A stretch of DNA of 34,248 nucleotides from Bacteroidales bacterium UBA4360 (GTDB taxonomy: Bacteria; Bacteroidota; Bacteroidia; Bacteroidales; UBA932). This document shows positions 17,402 to 25,201 of the stretch, piece by piece (the first letter of the stretch is position 1; every line of letters starts with the position of its first letter). The stretch spans positions 253,141-287,388 of the forward strand of contig DGSO01000013.1 of NCBI GenBank assembly GCA_002393945.1, written 5' to 3'. The position numbers and the translations under genes were made by a program. The notes under the pieces were generated by a model that saw only the letters and a list, made by a program, of their open reading frames with translations, did not search any database and was not told where the DNA came from.

Positions 17402-19602
17402 TCCTTCATCCAGCGGTCCAGCCAGCCGAAGTAGCTGCGATGCCAGTAAAGGGCGTTCTGCGGCTGCAGGATCCAGTGATTCTCCTCGGGGAAGACGATG
17501 AGCTTGGAAGGAACGCCCATCATCTGGGCGGCGTTGAATGCAGCCATGCCCTCGTCATAGGGGACGCGGAAGTCTGAACCGCCGTGGATGCACAGGATGG
17601 GAGTGTGCCAGTTCTTCACCAGCTTGTGAGGGGAGTTCTCATAGTGGCGGATGGCCTTGGGCCTGTTGCTCCAGGGAGAACCGGCCTGCTGGATGCCTCC
17701 GAAGGTGATTCCGTCACCCTTTGCGCCAATCTCGCCGGGAGTGTAGGCATACTCCTCGAGACCGCCGTTGTCCCAGTTGGGGAACCACATCTCCTCTGTC
17801 TCCATGTACATGTGCTCCTCGTTGAAGATGCCGGCGTGTGCGACGAAGCAGTCGTAGACGTCCTTGTGGATACCGGCAAGGTAGTAGACGCTGTATCCGC
17901 CGTAGGAAGCGCCGCAGGCGGCGACACCGCTCACATAGGGTTCAGCCTTGATATTCTTTGCGGCGGTAAGATAGTCCTGCATGTTGAGGCCGATGTAGTC
18001 GCCGGAGATTTCCTCGCACCAGGGCTGGCCGAATGCGGTGGTTCCGCGGCGGTTGGGGAGTACTACTACATAGTCCTGATGGCACATTAGCATGTAGTTC
18101 CAGCGGTAGCTCCAGCCCTGTGAAAGCGTGCCCTGAGGGCCACCGAGGCAGATTTCGATGGCTGGATAGCTCTTGGAGGCGTCGAAGCGCGGAGGATAGA
18201 GCACCCAGGTGAGCATCTTCTCTCCGTCCACGGTGGTGAGCCAGCGGGCCTCGGTCTCGTGCTTTTCGAGACGGGAGAGGATGTGCTCGTTCTCGAAGGA
18301 GAGTTCGGTGAAGGAGTTGTCGTTCACGGCCACGATTTCGGTAGGGAAATCCATGGACATGTAGGTGGTGAGCATAGTGCCGTCCTGCAGTATTCCGAAG
18401 GGCGTTCCGAAGTCGTACCAGAGGTTCTCTGCGGTGAGGCGGAAGATTTCGGCATCTCCTTCCACTACGGCGTTGTAGATGGATTGGATGCCTTCCGTGA
18501 GGGCGTTGAAGTAGATGGAATTGCCGTCTGCAGCCCAGGAGGGGGAGTCGGCATTGTACTTGAAGTTTTCTGTGAGGTCGCGTATTGCAGTAACCTCAGG
18601 ATTTGCACTTTGGCCTTCTTCTGAATCGGAGTAGACAACATCGCCTACCATGAGGCGGATCTTGTCGGCCTCGTAGCCGTCGCGGGGCATGGAGAGCCAG
18701 GCGAGGCGTTTTCCGTCGGGGCTCCAGACGGGGTTGGTGTCATAGCCTCCGTTGAAGGTTACCTGGCTGGTTTCCCCGGTGAGGGGGCAGTAGATGTAGA
18801 TGCAGGTGTTGGTGGAGAAGGCGTACTCCTTGCCGGTGAGCTTCTTGCAGGAGTAGGCGATATACCTGCCGTCCGGGCTCCAGGAGAGCTGCTCGATACC
18901 GCCGAAGGGGCCGTTGGGCAGCTGGAATAGCTCGCCGCCAAGGATGTCAAGGCCCTCTTTGATGATGCCGTTTGACAGGGGGGCGATGAAAGTATGGTTG
19001 ATGTCGGTCACCCAGTGATCCCAGTGGCGGTACATGAGATCTTCGGTGGCATAGGCCTGGGCCTTGTCAAGGAGAGGATCAGTGTCGGAAGGGACTTCCA
19101 CTGCGCTGTGGACGGTGGAAACGTACATTATCTGGGCTTCGTCCGGGGAAAGGGCGAATTCATCGACACCCTTTTCAACGTCCGTTATCTGCGTCCTCTT
19201 ACCAAGCTTTCCGTTCTTGTAGGGGGCCTTCCAGACCTGGCCGCCCTGAAGGAACCAGATGGCGTCTCCGTCCTTGCTCCAGCGGGCGTTGGAAATGCTC
19301 TTCCCGTCCTTCGTGAGGGCCGATGCCTTGCCGCCTCCGGAAGGGAGGACGTAGAGGTTGCGCACGCTGCGGTTTTCGGCAATGCTGGTGTAACTTACGC
19401 CGTAGAGGATGGTTTTCCCGTCCGGGGAAAGCTGCGGGTCAGAGAGGCGCCCCAGCGAGAGGAGCACCTCGGGAGTCATGCGGCCGTCCACAATCTCCGG
19501 ATCACTTGGGCCGATGTAGCCTTTCTGGGGTTTCATTTCGCTGTCTTTGCATGAGGCGATGGCCAGCACGGCCACTGCCATGAGTAATGATTTCTTAAAC
19601 AT
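17398..19602 (-). CDS. S9 family prolyl oligopeptidase-like lipoprotein peptidase
   Basis: A 734-residue secreted serine peptidase. The N-terminus MFKKSLLMAVAVLAIASC has a lipobox with the lipidated cysteine at position 18, so it is probably anchored to the outer or inner membrane facing the periplasm or outside. Residues of about 40-430 have WD40/PD40-like beta-propeller repeats (for example LSPDGKTILYG, WSPDGRYIAYS, WSPDGKRLAWL). The C-terminal alpha/beta-hydrolase domain carries the triad: S566 in GASYGG, D677 in GGSDFRV and H709 in ENHW. It likely releases di- or oligopeptides from dietary or host peptides. The ATG overlaps the WYL gene by 8 nt, so the regulator and peptidase are cotranscribed. 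The exact specificity (dipeptidyl- or oligo-peptidase) cannot be read from sequence. Confidence 0.93.
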   Translation of the reverse strand: MFKKSLLMAVAVLAIASCKDSEMKPQKGYIGPSDPEIVDGRMTPEVLLSLGRLSDPQLSPDGKTILYGVSYTSIAENRSVRNLYVLPSGGGKASALTKDGKSISNARWSKDGDAIWFLQGGQVWKAPYKNGKLGKRTQITDVEKGVDEFALSPDEAQIMYVSTVHSAVEVPSDTDPLLDKAQAYATEDLMYRHWDHWVTDINHTFIAPLSNGIIKEGLDILGGELFQLPNGPFGGIEQLSWSPDGRYIAYSCKKLTGKEYAFSTNTCIYIYCPLTGETSQVTFNGGYDTNPVWSPDGKRLAWLSMPRDGYEADKIRLMVGDVVYSDSEEGQSANPEVTAIRDLTENFKYNADSPSWAADGNSIYFNALTEGIQSIYNAVVEGDAEIFRLTAENLWYDFGTPFGILQDGTMLTTYMSMDFPTEIVAVNDNSFTELSFENEHILSRLEKHETEARWLTTVDGEKMLTWVLYPPRFDASKSYPAIEICLGGPQGTLSQGWSYRWNYMLMCHQDYVVVLPNRRGTTAFGQPWCEEISGDYIGLNMQDYLTAAKNIKAEPYVSGVAACGASYGGYSVYYLAGIHKDVYDCFVAHAGIFNEEHMYMETEEMWFPNWDNGGLEEYAYTPGEIGAKGDGITFGGIQQAGSPWSNRPKAIRHYENSPHKLVKNWHTPILCIHGGSDFRVPYDEGMAAFNAAQMMGVPSKLIVFPEENHWILQPQNALYWHRSYFGWLDRWMKD

Positions 19603-20497
19603 ATGATTGAAGTGCTGTTTCCAGTTGGTGTTTTACTTCTTCCCTGAGCTCCTGCGGCTGAAGGACTTCCAGGGCGCCGCCCCTTTTGCAGAGCTCCATC
19701 ACGAAGTTGCGGTTGGGTATCACCCTGAGGGCGAATATAGTATGCTCCGGAGTCTCCTCCTCGATGAGCTGGCTCTCATGGAGGGGCAGGTCCTTGAGGT
19801 ATGCAGCCTCGCGTTTTGTGGCTTTGAGACGCACCAGGACGGGCTTTTCTCCTTCCGGAAGGTATATGCCGTAACTGTTTTCAAAGAGCCGGTCTACATT
19901 GAATCCTTCCGGCATCCTGAATGTGTCCTCAGTCATTTCCATGGACGTGATGCGGTCCATGGCGTAGGTCCTGAGGGCATCGGCATCCATGCTGTATGCG
20001 ACGATGTACCAGCGCTTTTCGAACTCTTTCACCGCGTAGGGGCAGATGTGGCGGGTTTCGGTCTCGTCGCTCATGTATTTGCGGTAGCCTATCGTGAGCT
20101 GGCGGCTGTCCAGCATGGCCTGCATGACGCTGGTGAGGTACTTCTGGCCGGAGGGGATGTCTTCCACGGCGACGCGGCCGCTCAGCCTCTGCTTCCCAAG
20201 CGTTAGAAGGTTGTTCACCGTGAAGGTGTTCACCAGGTATTCCACGGCCTCGCGCTTGTCTACGGCACTTTCCGCCGCATCGATATAGTATCGGTTGGTG
20301 CTCCTGTTGCAGGTTATCGCCACGCCGAAAACCTCTTCCACCGCGGCCCTGTGGTTCCCGAAAGTGCGCCTTGGGTACTTCTCACCGTAGCGAGACATCC
20401 ACCTTGACGAAATCTCGTCAAGGCTAAGCCCCCTGCCGCCTGCTTCCACAAAAGTCTGCAGCAGAAACACGTATTTGTCCACCAGTTCAGGTACCAT
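19595..20497 (-). CDS. WYL domain-containing transcriptional regulator
   Basis: A 300-residue regulator. The N-terminal part is a winged-helix-like domain (LSLDEISSRW ... YPRRTFGNHRAAVEEVFG). The central part is a WYL-type sensor, with the signature degenerated to KRWYIVAYS and the usual IGYRKY upstream. A C-terminal WCX-like extension follows. WYL proteins sense nucleic acids or nucleotides and regulate DNA-damage, phage-defence or metabolic genes. The target here is unknown. The start at 20497 is preferred over an in-frame ATG at 20512, because the -7 box TATCTTTG lies at 20502-20509, inside what would otherwise be coding sequence. Its 3' end overlaps the S9 peptidase start. Divergent recG lies across a duplicated promoter repeat. 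Confidence 0.85.
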   Translation of the reverse strand: MVPELVDKYVFLLQTFVEAGGRGLSLDEISSRWMSRYGEKYPRRTFGNHRAAVEEVFGVAITCNRSTNRYYIDAAESAVDKREAVEYLVNTFTVNNLLTLGKQRLSGRVAVEDIPSGQKYLTSVMQAMLDSRQLTIGYRKYMSDETETRHICPYAVKEFEKRWYIVAYSMDADALRTYAMDRITSMEMTEDTFRMPEGFNVDRLFENSYGIYLPEGEKPVLVRLKATKREAAYLKDLPLHESQLIEEETPEHTIFALRVIPNRNFVMELCKRGGALEVLQPQELREEVKHQLETALQSYV

Positions 20498-20501
20498 ACT
20501 C

Positions 20502-20509
20502 CAAAGATA
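20502..20509 (-). promoter_or_regulatory. -7 box of the WYL regulator gene
   Basis: The minus strand reads TATCTTTG, ending 4 nt before the ATG chosen at 20497. It is the 3' end of the promoter-containing repeat at 20502-20580. The very short spacing implies a leaderless mRNA. Confidence 0.65.
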
Positions 20510-20580
20510 CACATTTTTTCTTTCCCTTATGGCCCCTGTCCCTGAAATTGGCTGTTTTTAAGGATAGAGAGGGATGGGGT
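20502..20580 (-). repeat. Promoter-containing repeat, copy A (drives the WYL gene)
   Basis: Read on the minus strand, this 79-nt segment starts ACCCCATCC and ends with the TATCTTTG -7 box. Its last 60 positions align without gaps to the plus-strand segment 22768-22827 with 51 identities. The first part aligns with a 6-nt gap. The shared block includes TCCTTAAAAAC, TTTCAGGGA and AGGGAAAGAAAAAATG. The two copies sit in opposite orientation on either side of recG, and each drives a gene pointing away from it. Confidence 0.85.
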
Positions 20581-20588
20581 GGTGAAAA

Positions 20589-20620
20589 TTTGGATGAATC
20601 TGAAAAATCATTTATCTTTG
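20589..20620 (+). promoter_or_regulatory. Promoter of recG
   Basis: TTTG (20589-20592), a 20-nt spacer and TATCTTTG (20613-20620) form a full-consensus Bacteroidota promoter. The recG ATG at 20626 follows after only 5 nt, so the mRNA is probably leaderless. Confidence 0.8.
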
Positions 20621-20625
20621 AATGA

Positions 20626-22755
20626 ATGGATATGGAAACCAGCATACAGTATCTCCCGGGAGTTGGGCCAAGGCGGGCCCAGCTGCTGGAGAGCGAGCTT
20701 GGGGTGCGAACGGTGGGAGACCTCCTTCACACCTATCCTTTCCGTTATATAGACCGCAGTTCTATTACACCCATTGCAGAAGTTTACCCGGACCTCGCCC
20801 AAGTGCAGGTGCGGGCGACTGTAATGAAAGTGCGCCTGTTTGCCAAAAACGGCGCTGAACTGCCTCCGGACAAGCTCAAGTACAACATGGTAGCCCGCAT
20901 GAGCGTTATTGCGGCAGACAATACCGGAGAGATCGAGCTGGTGTTTTTCAAGGGCGTAAAGTGGATGCATGAGCGCCTGAAACCCGGCTCCACCTTCGTG
21001 TTCTTCGGGAAGCCGGCCGTGTTCAACAACCATCTGAACATAGTGCATCCTGAGGTTGATGCGCCGGACAATTTCGTAACCGGAGTATTGTCAGGGGTAT
21101 ACACTTCAACCGAAAAACTCAAAAACGGCGGCGTCACGGGAAAAGTGATGCTCAAGATGATCGGAAGCGCCCTGGAAGGTGTTCTGCCAACGCTCAGGGA
21201 GACGCTCCCGGACTACGTTCTGAGGGAAAAAGGACTTGTCCCATTGAATTATGCCTTGAGACAGATACACTTCCCGCAGGACCAGGAAGCCCTTTCGAAG
21301 GCCAGTTACCGCCTCAAGTTCGAGGAACTCTTCCTGCTTCAGCTGTCACTTCTGAAGCAGAAGTATATACGCAGCCGCAGTGCTCAGGGCCTCAAGATGC
21401 CACGCGTCGGAGAGGCGTTCAATATCTGCTACAAATCACTGCCGTATGACCTTACAGGCGCCCAGAAACGCGTTATCAAGGAAATCCGCGAGGACATGAT
21501 GAGCGGGCACCAGATGAACCGCCTCCTTCAGGGAGACGTGGGCAGCGGCAAGACCATGGTGGCGGTCCTGAGTTCGCTCATCGCCGTGGGAAACGGCTAC
21601 CAGGCCTGCATCATGGCTCCTACGGAAGTGCTTGCCCAGCAGCACTATGCCAACGTATCCCGCTACCTGGCCCCAACCGGCGTACGAGTTGAACTGCTTA
21701 CCGGCAACACGGGCACCAAGGCCAGGCGGGAAATCCATGCCGGGCTGCAGGACGGCTCCGTGGGAGTGCTCATCGGCACACATGCGCTCATTGAAGATAC
21801 GGTGCAGTTCCATGCGCTGGGTCTTGCCGTCATTGACGAACAGCACCGCTTCGGCGTGGAGCAGAGGGCACGTCTGTGGGCAAAGGGATTCGCGGGAGTG
21901 CATCCGCATGTCCTTGTCATGACTGCAACGCCCATTCCCCGTACGCTGGCAATGACCCTCTACGGAGACCTCGACGTGTCCGTCATCGACGAGATGCCCC
22001 CCGGAAGAAAGCCCGTCCAGACCATCTGCGTGGGCGAAAACAAGCGCCACGCCATGCATAACTTCATCCGTGACGAAATCGCCAAGGGCCGTCAGGCGTT
22101 CATAGTCTATCCCCTCATCTTCGAGAACGAAAAGCTGGACTACAAGAATCTGGAACTGGGTTATGAAGAGATAGTCAAGGCCTTCCCGATGCCGCAGTAC
22201 AAGGTTGCCATCGTCCACGGCCGCCAGACGCCCCAGGAAAAGGCATTCAACATGGATGCCTTCGCCGCCGGACGCGCCAACATCCTCGTCTCCACCACCG
22301 TCATCGAAGTGGGTGTAGACGTCCCCAACGCATCGGTGATGGTCATTGAAAGTGCCGAACGCTTCGGCCTCAGCCAGCTCCACCAGCTCCGTGGGCGCGT
22401 GGGGCGCGGTGCAGAGCGCTCCTACTGCATCCTCATGAAAGGGCAGAAGGTCTCCAAGGAATCGAAAAAGCGCCTGGACCTTCTCTGCGCCACGGAAAAC
22501 GGCTTCGAGCTTGCCGAAGAAGACATGAAAATGCGCGGCCCCGGAGACCTCGAAGGCACCCAGCAGAGCGGCCTTCCCATAACCCTCTCCATAGCCTCCC
22601 TCGCCAAAGACGGTCTCATCCTTTCCGATGCCCGCGCCTACGCCCAGCTCATCCTCGACAAAGACCCCGGCCTCGTCCTGCCGATAAACGCCCCCCTTGC
22701 CGCCGAACTCCGCCGCGACAAATACACCGTCCACGACTACTCCCAGATATCTTGA
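20626..22755 (+). CDS. recG: ATP-dependent DNA helicase RecG
   Basis: This 709-residue helicase remodels stalled replication forks and branch-migrates Holliday junctions. The N-terminal wedge/OB domain comes first (IQYLPGVGPRRAQLL, then an OB-like segment around residues 60-140). The helicase core has Walker A GDVGSGKT (303-310), TAPTEVLAQQH-type motif Ia (APTEVLAQQH), the DEQH box in VIDEQHRFGV and the TATPIPRT motif III. The second RecA-like lobe ends with the QLRGRVGRG motif VI. The RecG-specific C-terminal TRG-like segment is also present. Length is within the normal 680-710 range. A second in-frame ATG at 20632 is possible. No overlap with neighbours; it stands alone between two inverted promoter repeats. 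Confidence 0.98.
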   Translation: MDMETSIQYLPGVGPRRAQLLESELGVRTVGDLLHTYPFRYIDRSSITPIAEVYPDLAQVQVRATVMKVRLFAKNGAELPPDKLKYNMVARMSVIAADNTGEIELVFFKGVKWMHERLKPGSTFVFFGKPAVFNNHLNIVHPEVDAPDNFVTGVLSGVYTSTEKLKNGGVTGKVMLKMIGSALEGVLPTLRETLPDYVLREKGLVPLNYALRQIHFPQDQEALSKASYRLKFEELFLLQLSLLKQKYIRSRSAQGLKMPRVGEAFNICYKSLPYDLTGAQKRVIKEIREDMMSGHQMNRLLQGDVGSGKTMVAVLSSLIAVGNGYQACIMAPTEVLAQQHYANVSRYLAPTGVRVELLTGNTGTKARREIHAGLQDGSVGVLIGTHALIEDTVQFHALGLAVIDEQHRFGVEQRARLWAKGFAGVHPHVLVMTATPIPRTLAMTLYGDLDVSVIDEMPPGRKPVQTICVGENKRHAMHNFIRDEIAKGRQAFIVYPLIFENEKLDYKNLELGYEEIVKAFPMPQYKVAIVHGRQTPQEKAFNMDAFAAGRANILVSTTVIEVGVDVPNASVMVIESAERFGLSQLHQLRGRVGRGAERSYCILMKGQKVSKESKKRLDLLCATENGFELAEEDMKMRGPGDLEGTQQSGLPITLSIASLAKDGLILSDARAYAQLILDKDPGLVLPINAPLAAELRRDKYTVHDYSQIS

Positions 22756-22827
22756 CCCCATCCATCCTTAAAAACCGCCATTTTCAGGGATGGGAGCCGC
22801 GAGGGAAAGAAAAAATGAGTATCTTTG
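22755..22827 (+). repeat. Promoter-containing repeat, copy B (drives the S26/PqqD/ABC cassette)
   Basis: This 73-nt segment begins on the last base of the recG stop codon. It is homologous to the minus-strand repeat at 20502-20580 (51 of 60 identities over its last 60 nt). It contains a small hairpin (CCCATCC near 22757 with GGATGGG near 22788) but no T run after it, so it is not a standard terminator. It ends with TATCTTTG (22820-22827), the -7 box of the next gene. Confidence 0.85.
22820..22827 (+). promoter_or_regulatory. -7 box of the S26-like peptidase gene
   Basis: TATCTTTG ends 6 nt before the ATG at 22834. This again suggests a leaderless transcript and argues against the in-frame TTG at 22825, which overlaps the box. 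Confidence 0.65.
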
Positions 22828-22833
22828 CATGAT

Positions 22834-23313
22834 ATGAAAATGGTGGTGCAAAATGACGAGTTCTTTTCACAGGTGCTGGCGCGTCTGGAGGACGGACATA
22901 CGGCAACCATTCCGGTGAAGGGATTCAGCATGCTGCCTTTCATAAGGGGAGGGAAGGACCTCGTGGTGCTTGAAAAGGCCGACGGAGAGCCAAAGAAGGA
23001 CGATATCGTCCTCTTCTTCATTCACGGAAAATACATCATGCACCGCGTCCTGAGGACGGACGGCAGGCATTTTGACATACAGGGAGACGGCGTCTGGCTG
23101 GGACATGAATATCCCGCAAGGGAGCAGATTCTGGCAAAGGCCACAAAGATACTACGTGCAGGCAAGAAGGAAGTGGATCCGTATTCCCCAAAGCAGCTGA
23201 GGCTTGTCCATGCATGGCAGCGCCTTGGCAGGCTGCGCCGCTACATCCTTTTCATCTACAGGCATCTTCCCTGGAACAGAGACTGGGTAAAAGAAAACTA
23301 CAATACGATATGA
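22834..23313 (+). CDS. S24/S26 family peptidase, signal-peptidase-like
   Basis: A 159-residue protein with the signal-peptidase/LexA-type catalytic fold. The nucleophile lies in VKGFSMLPFI (S32). The second conserved block DIVLFFIHGKYIMHRV carries H70 where bacterial signal peptidase I has lysine, giving the Ser/His arrangement seen in SipW/Sec11-type enzymes. A third block, DIQGDG, matches the S26 GDN/GDG box. No clear membrane helix is present at the N-terminus, but the C-terminus has RRYILFIYRHLPW, which may associate with membrane. It overlaps the PqqD-like gene by 4 nt (ATGA). With the PqqD-like protein and exporter it suggests a peptide-processing cassette, as the protease that cuts a leader. 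The substrate is unknown. Confidence 0.8.
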   Translation: MKMVVQNDEFFSQVLARLEDGHTATIPVKGFSMLPFIRGGKDLVVLEKADGEPKKDDIVLFFIHGKYIMHRVLRTDGRHFDIQGDGVWLGHEYPAREQILAKATKILRAGKKEVDPYSPKQLRLVHAWQRLGRLRRYILFIYRHLPWNRDWVKENYNTI

Positions 23314-23576
23314 AAATCAAAGAAGGATTCAAGCTGAGAACCATCTGCGGGGAGAATGTGGTCACCGCAGAAGGAACCGCAAACGTGAACTTTTCATCTC
23401 TCATCAGCCTTAACGGAACCGCAGCCTTCCTCTTCGGAAAGCTCCAGGGGACTGAATTCACCGAAGAAACGGCGGTGAATCTCCTCCTTGACGAGTACGA
23501 GGTAGACAGGGAAACCGCCGCGAAGGACGTGAAGGCACTCTTTGCAAAGTGGGTCGAAATCGGCCTCGCAGAGTAG
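23310..23576 (+). CDS. PqqD family peptide-binding protein
   Basis: An 88-residue protein with the PqqD/RRE-like pattern: an N-terminal strand region (KLRTICGENVVTAEG), the central SLISLNGTAAFLFGKL, and a C-terminal helix with YEVDRETAAKDVKALFAKWVEIGL. PqqD-like domains bind leader peptides of ribosomally made, post-translationally modified peptides and hand them to enzymes. Here no radical-SAM or other modifying enzyme is adjacent. The start at 23310 overlaps the peptidase stop (ATGA), and the TAG overlaps the exporter GTG by one base. Tight coupling of all three genes indicates a single functional unit. It could work as a substrate adaptor for the peptidase or exporter. Confidence 0.82.
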   Translation: MKIKEGFKLRTICGENVVTAEGTANVNFSSLISLNGTAAFLFGKLQGTEFTEETAVNLLLDEYEVDRETAAKDVKALFAKWVEIGLAE

Positions 23577-25201
23577 TGAAATCCATCCTCAAATACTTCC
23601 GATGGCTGTACGTGCACTCCAAAGGCGCACGATGGGCTGTTGTTGCGAACATCCTCCTTGGCACGGTGACGGTGGGCCTTAACATGGCCTTCATCCTCAT
23701 CTGCAAGCGCCTCGTGGATGTGGCAACCGGCGTCGTAGCCGGCCATTTCTGGGTGACCGCAGGCTGGGCCATTGCGGTTACGGTGGTGCGGCTGGCCGTA
23801 TCGGCAGTAAATACGAGGATAGAAAACCTTACAAGCTCAAAGCTGAACTTCTCCATCCGGGCAGATCTTTATTCCTATGTGATGCAGTCCGAATGGCTTG
23901 GAAAGGAAAAACGTCATACCGGAGACGTCATCAACCGTCTGGAGCAGGATGTCACAAAGGTAACGGACGTTATCTGTACCGATGTGCCGCAGATATTCAC
24001 GACCCTTGTCCAGATGGTCGCAGCGGTGGCTGTTCTCTGCACCATGGACTGGCGCCTTGCAGTGCTCCTGGTACTCTTAACCCCGCTGTTCCTCCTTTTC
24101 TCGCGGCTTTTCTTCCGCAAGATGCGCCGCATGACAATGGGTATCCGTGAGAGCGAGAGCAAGGTCCAGAGCCATCTGCAGGAAAGCCTCAGGCACAGGC
24201 AGATGATACGTTCCATGGAAGGGGAGGACCGCATGATGGAACGCCTGGACAATCTCCAGAACATCGAATACGGCCAGGTCAAGGAACGCACCAACTTCAA
24301 CGTGTTCGCAAGGACTATGGTCTCTGCCTCATTTGCAAGCGGCTACCTTGCCGCCTTCATCTGGGGAGCATACGGCATCGCAAAGCGTGGCACCACCTTC
24401 GGCGTCATGACCAGCTTCCTCCAGCTTGTGGGCCAGATCCAGCGGCCGGTGGTGAACCTCATGCATCAGATTCCCAACTTCATTTATGCAACCGCCTCCA
24501 TCGACAGGCTCATCGAACTGGAAGACACCCCTCTGGAAGAGGTGAAGGAGCCGGTGAAGCTGAAAGGCCCCGTGGGAATCAAGGTCGATAATGTCACCTT
24601 CCGCTACCCCGACGGCGAAAAACCCGTCCTGAGCGGCTTCAGCTTCGATTTCAAGCCCGGAAGCAGGACTGCAATCATCGGCGAGACAGGTGCCGGAAAG
24701 TCCACTCTCATCCGCCTCATGATGTCCCTCCTGAGGCCGGAGAAAGGCAGCATCGTCCTATATAATAAGGAAGGGGAGACGCCCGCATCACAGGCAACGC
24801 GCTGCAACCTGGTATACGTCCCGCAGGGTAATTCCCTCCTCAGCGGCACCATCCGCGAAAACCTCCTCATGGGAGACCCGGAGGCCTCCGAGGCCGATAT
24901 GTGGCATGCCCTCCGCACCGCCGCTGCCGATTTCGTAACGGACCTGGATACCCTCTGCGGTGAAGGCGGCGCCGGCCTTTCCGAAGGCCAGGCCCAGAGA
25001 ATCGCCATCGCCCGCGGCCTTCTCAGAAAGGGAGACATCCTCCTTTTGGACGAGTTCTCATCGTCCCTCGACCCGGAAACGGAAGAGCGCCTCATGACTG
25101 GGCTCGAAAAAAACGCGGCGGGCAAGACGCTTATCTTCATTACCCACCGCGAGAAAATCTCAGACTACTGCCAGTATCACTGCCGGGTTTCAAAGTACTG
25201 A
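23576..25201 (+). CDS. ABC transporter, fused membrane and ATP-binding domains (peptide/lipid exporter type)
   Basis: A 541-residue half-transporter of the MsbA/peptide-exporter type. The membrane domain covers about residues 1-300 with roughly six predicted helices (for example NILLGTVTVGLNMAFILIC and TLVQMVAAVAVLCTMDW). The ATPase domain has Walker A GETGAGKST, the LSEGQAQRIAIARG signature, Walker B ILLLDEFSSSLD and the switch histidine in FITHRE. The GTG at 23576 overlaps the preceding TAG (TAGTG) and begins KSILKYFRWLY. An upstream start would run through the PqqD-like gene. No peptidase C39 domain is fused, which fits a separate S26-like protease. The 3' end overlaps convergent pdxA by 25 nt. 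Confidence 0.88.
   Translation: MKSILKYFRWLYVHSKGARWAVVANILLGTVTVGLNMAFILICKRLVDVATGVVAGHFWVTAGWAIAVTVVRLAVSAVNTRIENLTSSKLNFSIRADLYSYVMQSEWLGKEKRHTGDVINRLEQDVTKVTDVICTDVPQIFTTLVQMVAAVAVLCTMDWRLAVLLVLLTPLFLLFSRLFFRKMRRMTMGIRESESKVQSHLQESLRHRQMIRSMEGEDRMMERLDNLQNIEYGQVKERTNFNVFARTMVSASFASGYLAAFIWGAYGIAKRGTTFGVMTSFLQLVGQIQRPVVNLMHQIPNFIYATASIDRLIELEDTPLEEVKEPVKLKGPVGIKVDNVTFRYPDGEKPVLSGFSFDFKPGSRTAIIGETGAGKSTLIRLMMSLLRPEKGSIVLYNKEGETPASQATRCNLVYVPQGNSLLSGTIRENLLMGDPEASEADMWHALRTAAADFVTDLDTLCGEGGAGLSEGQAQRIAIARGLLRKGDILLLDEFSSSLDPETEERLMTGLEKNAAGKTLIFITHREKISDYCQYHCRVSKY

Noticed and set aside
21436..22761. A 441-codon open frame on the minus strand
   Set aside because: It is a mirror of recG. 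The predicted protein is His/Gly/Val-rich with no recognisable domain.
22757..22795. Intrinsic terminator of recG
   Set aside because: A 7-bp stem exists, but its loop is long and no T run follows. It is better explained as part of the promoter-containing repeat.
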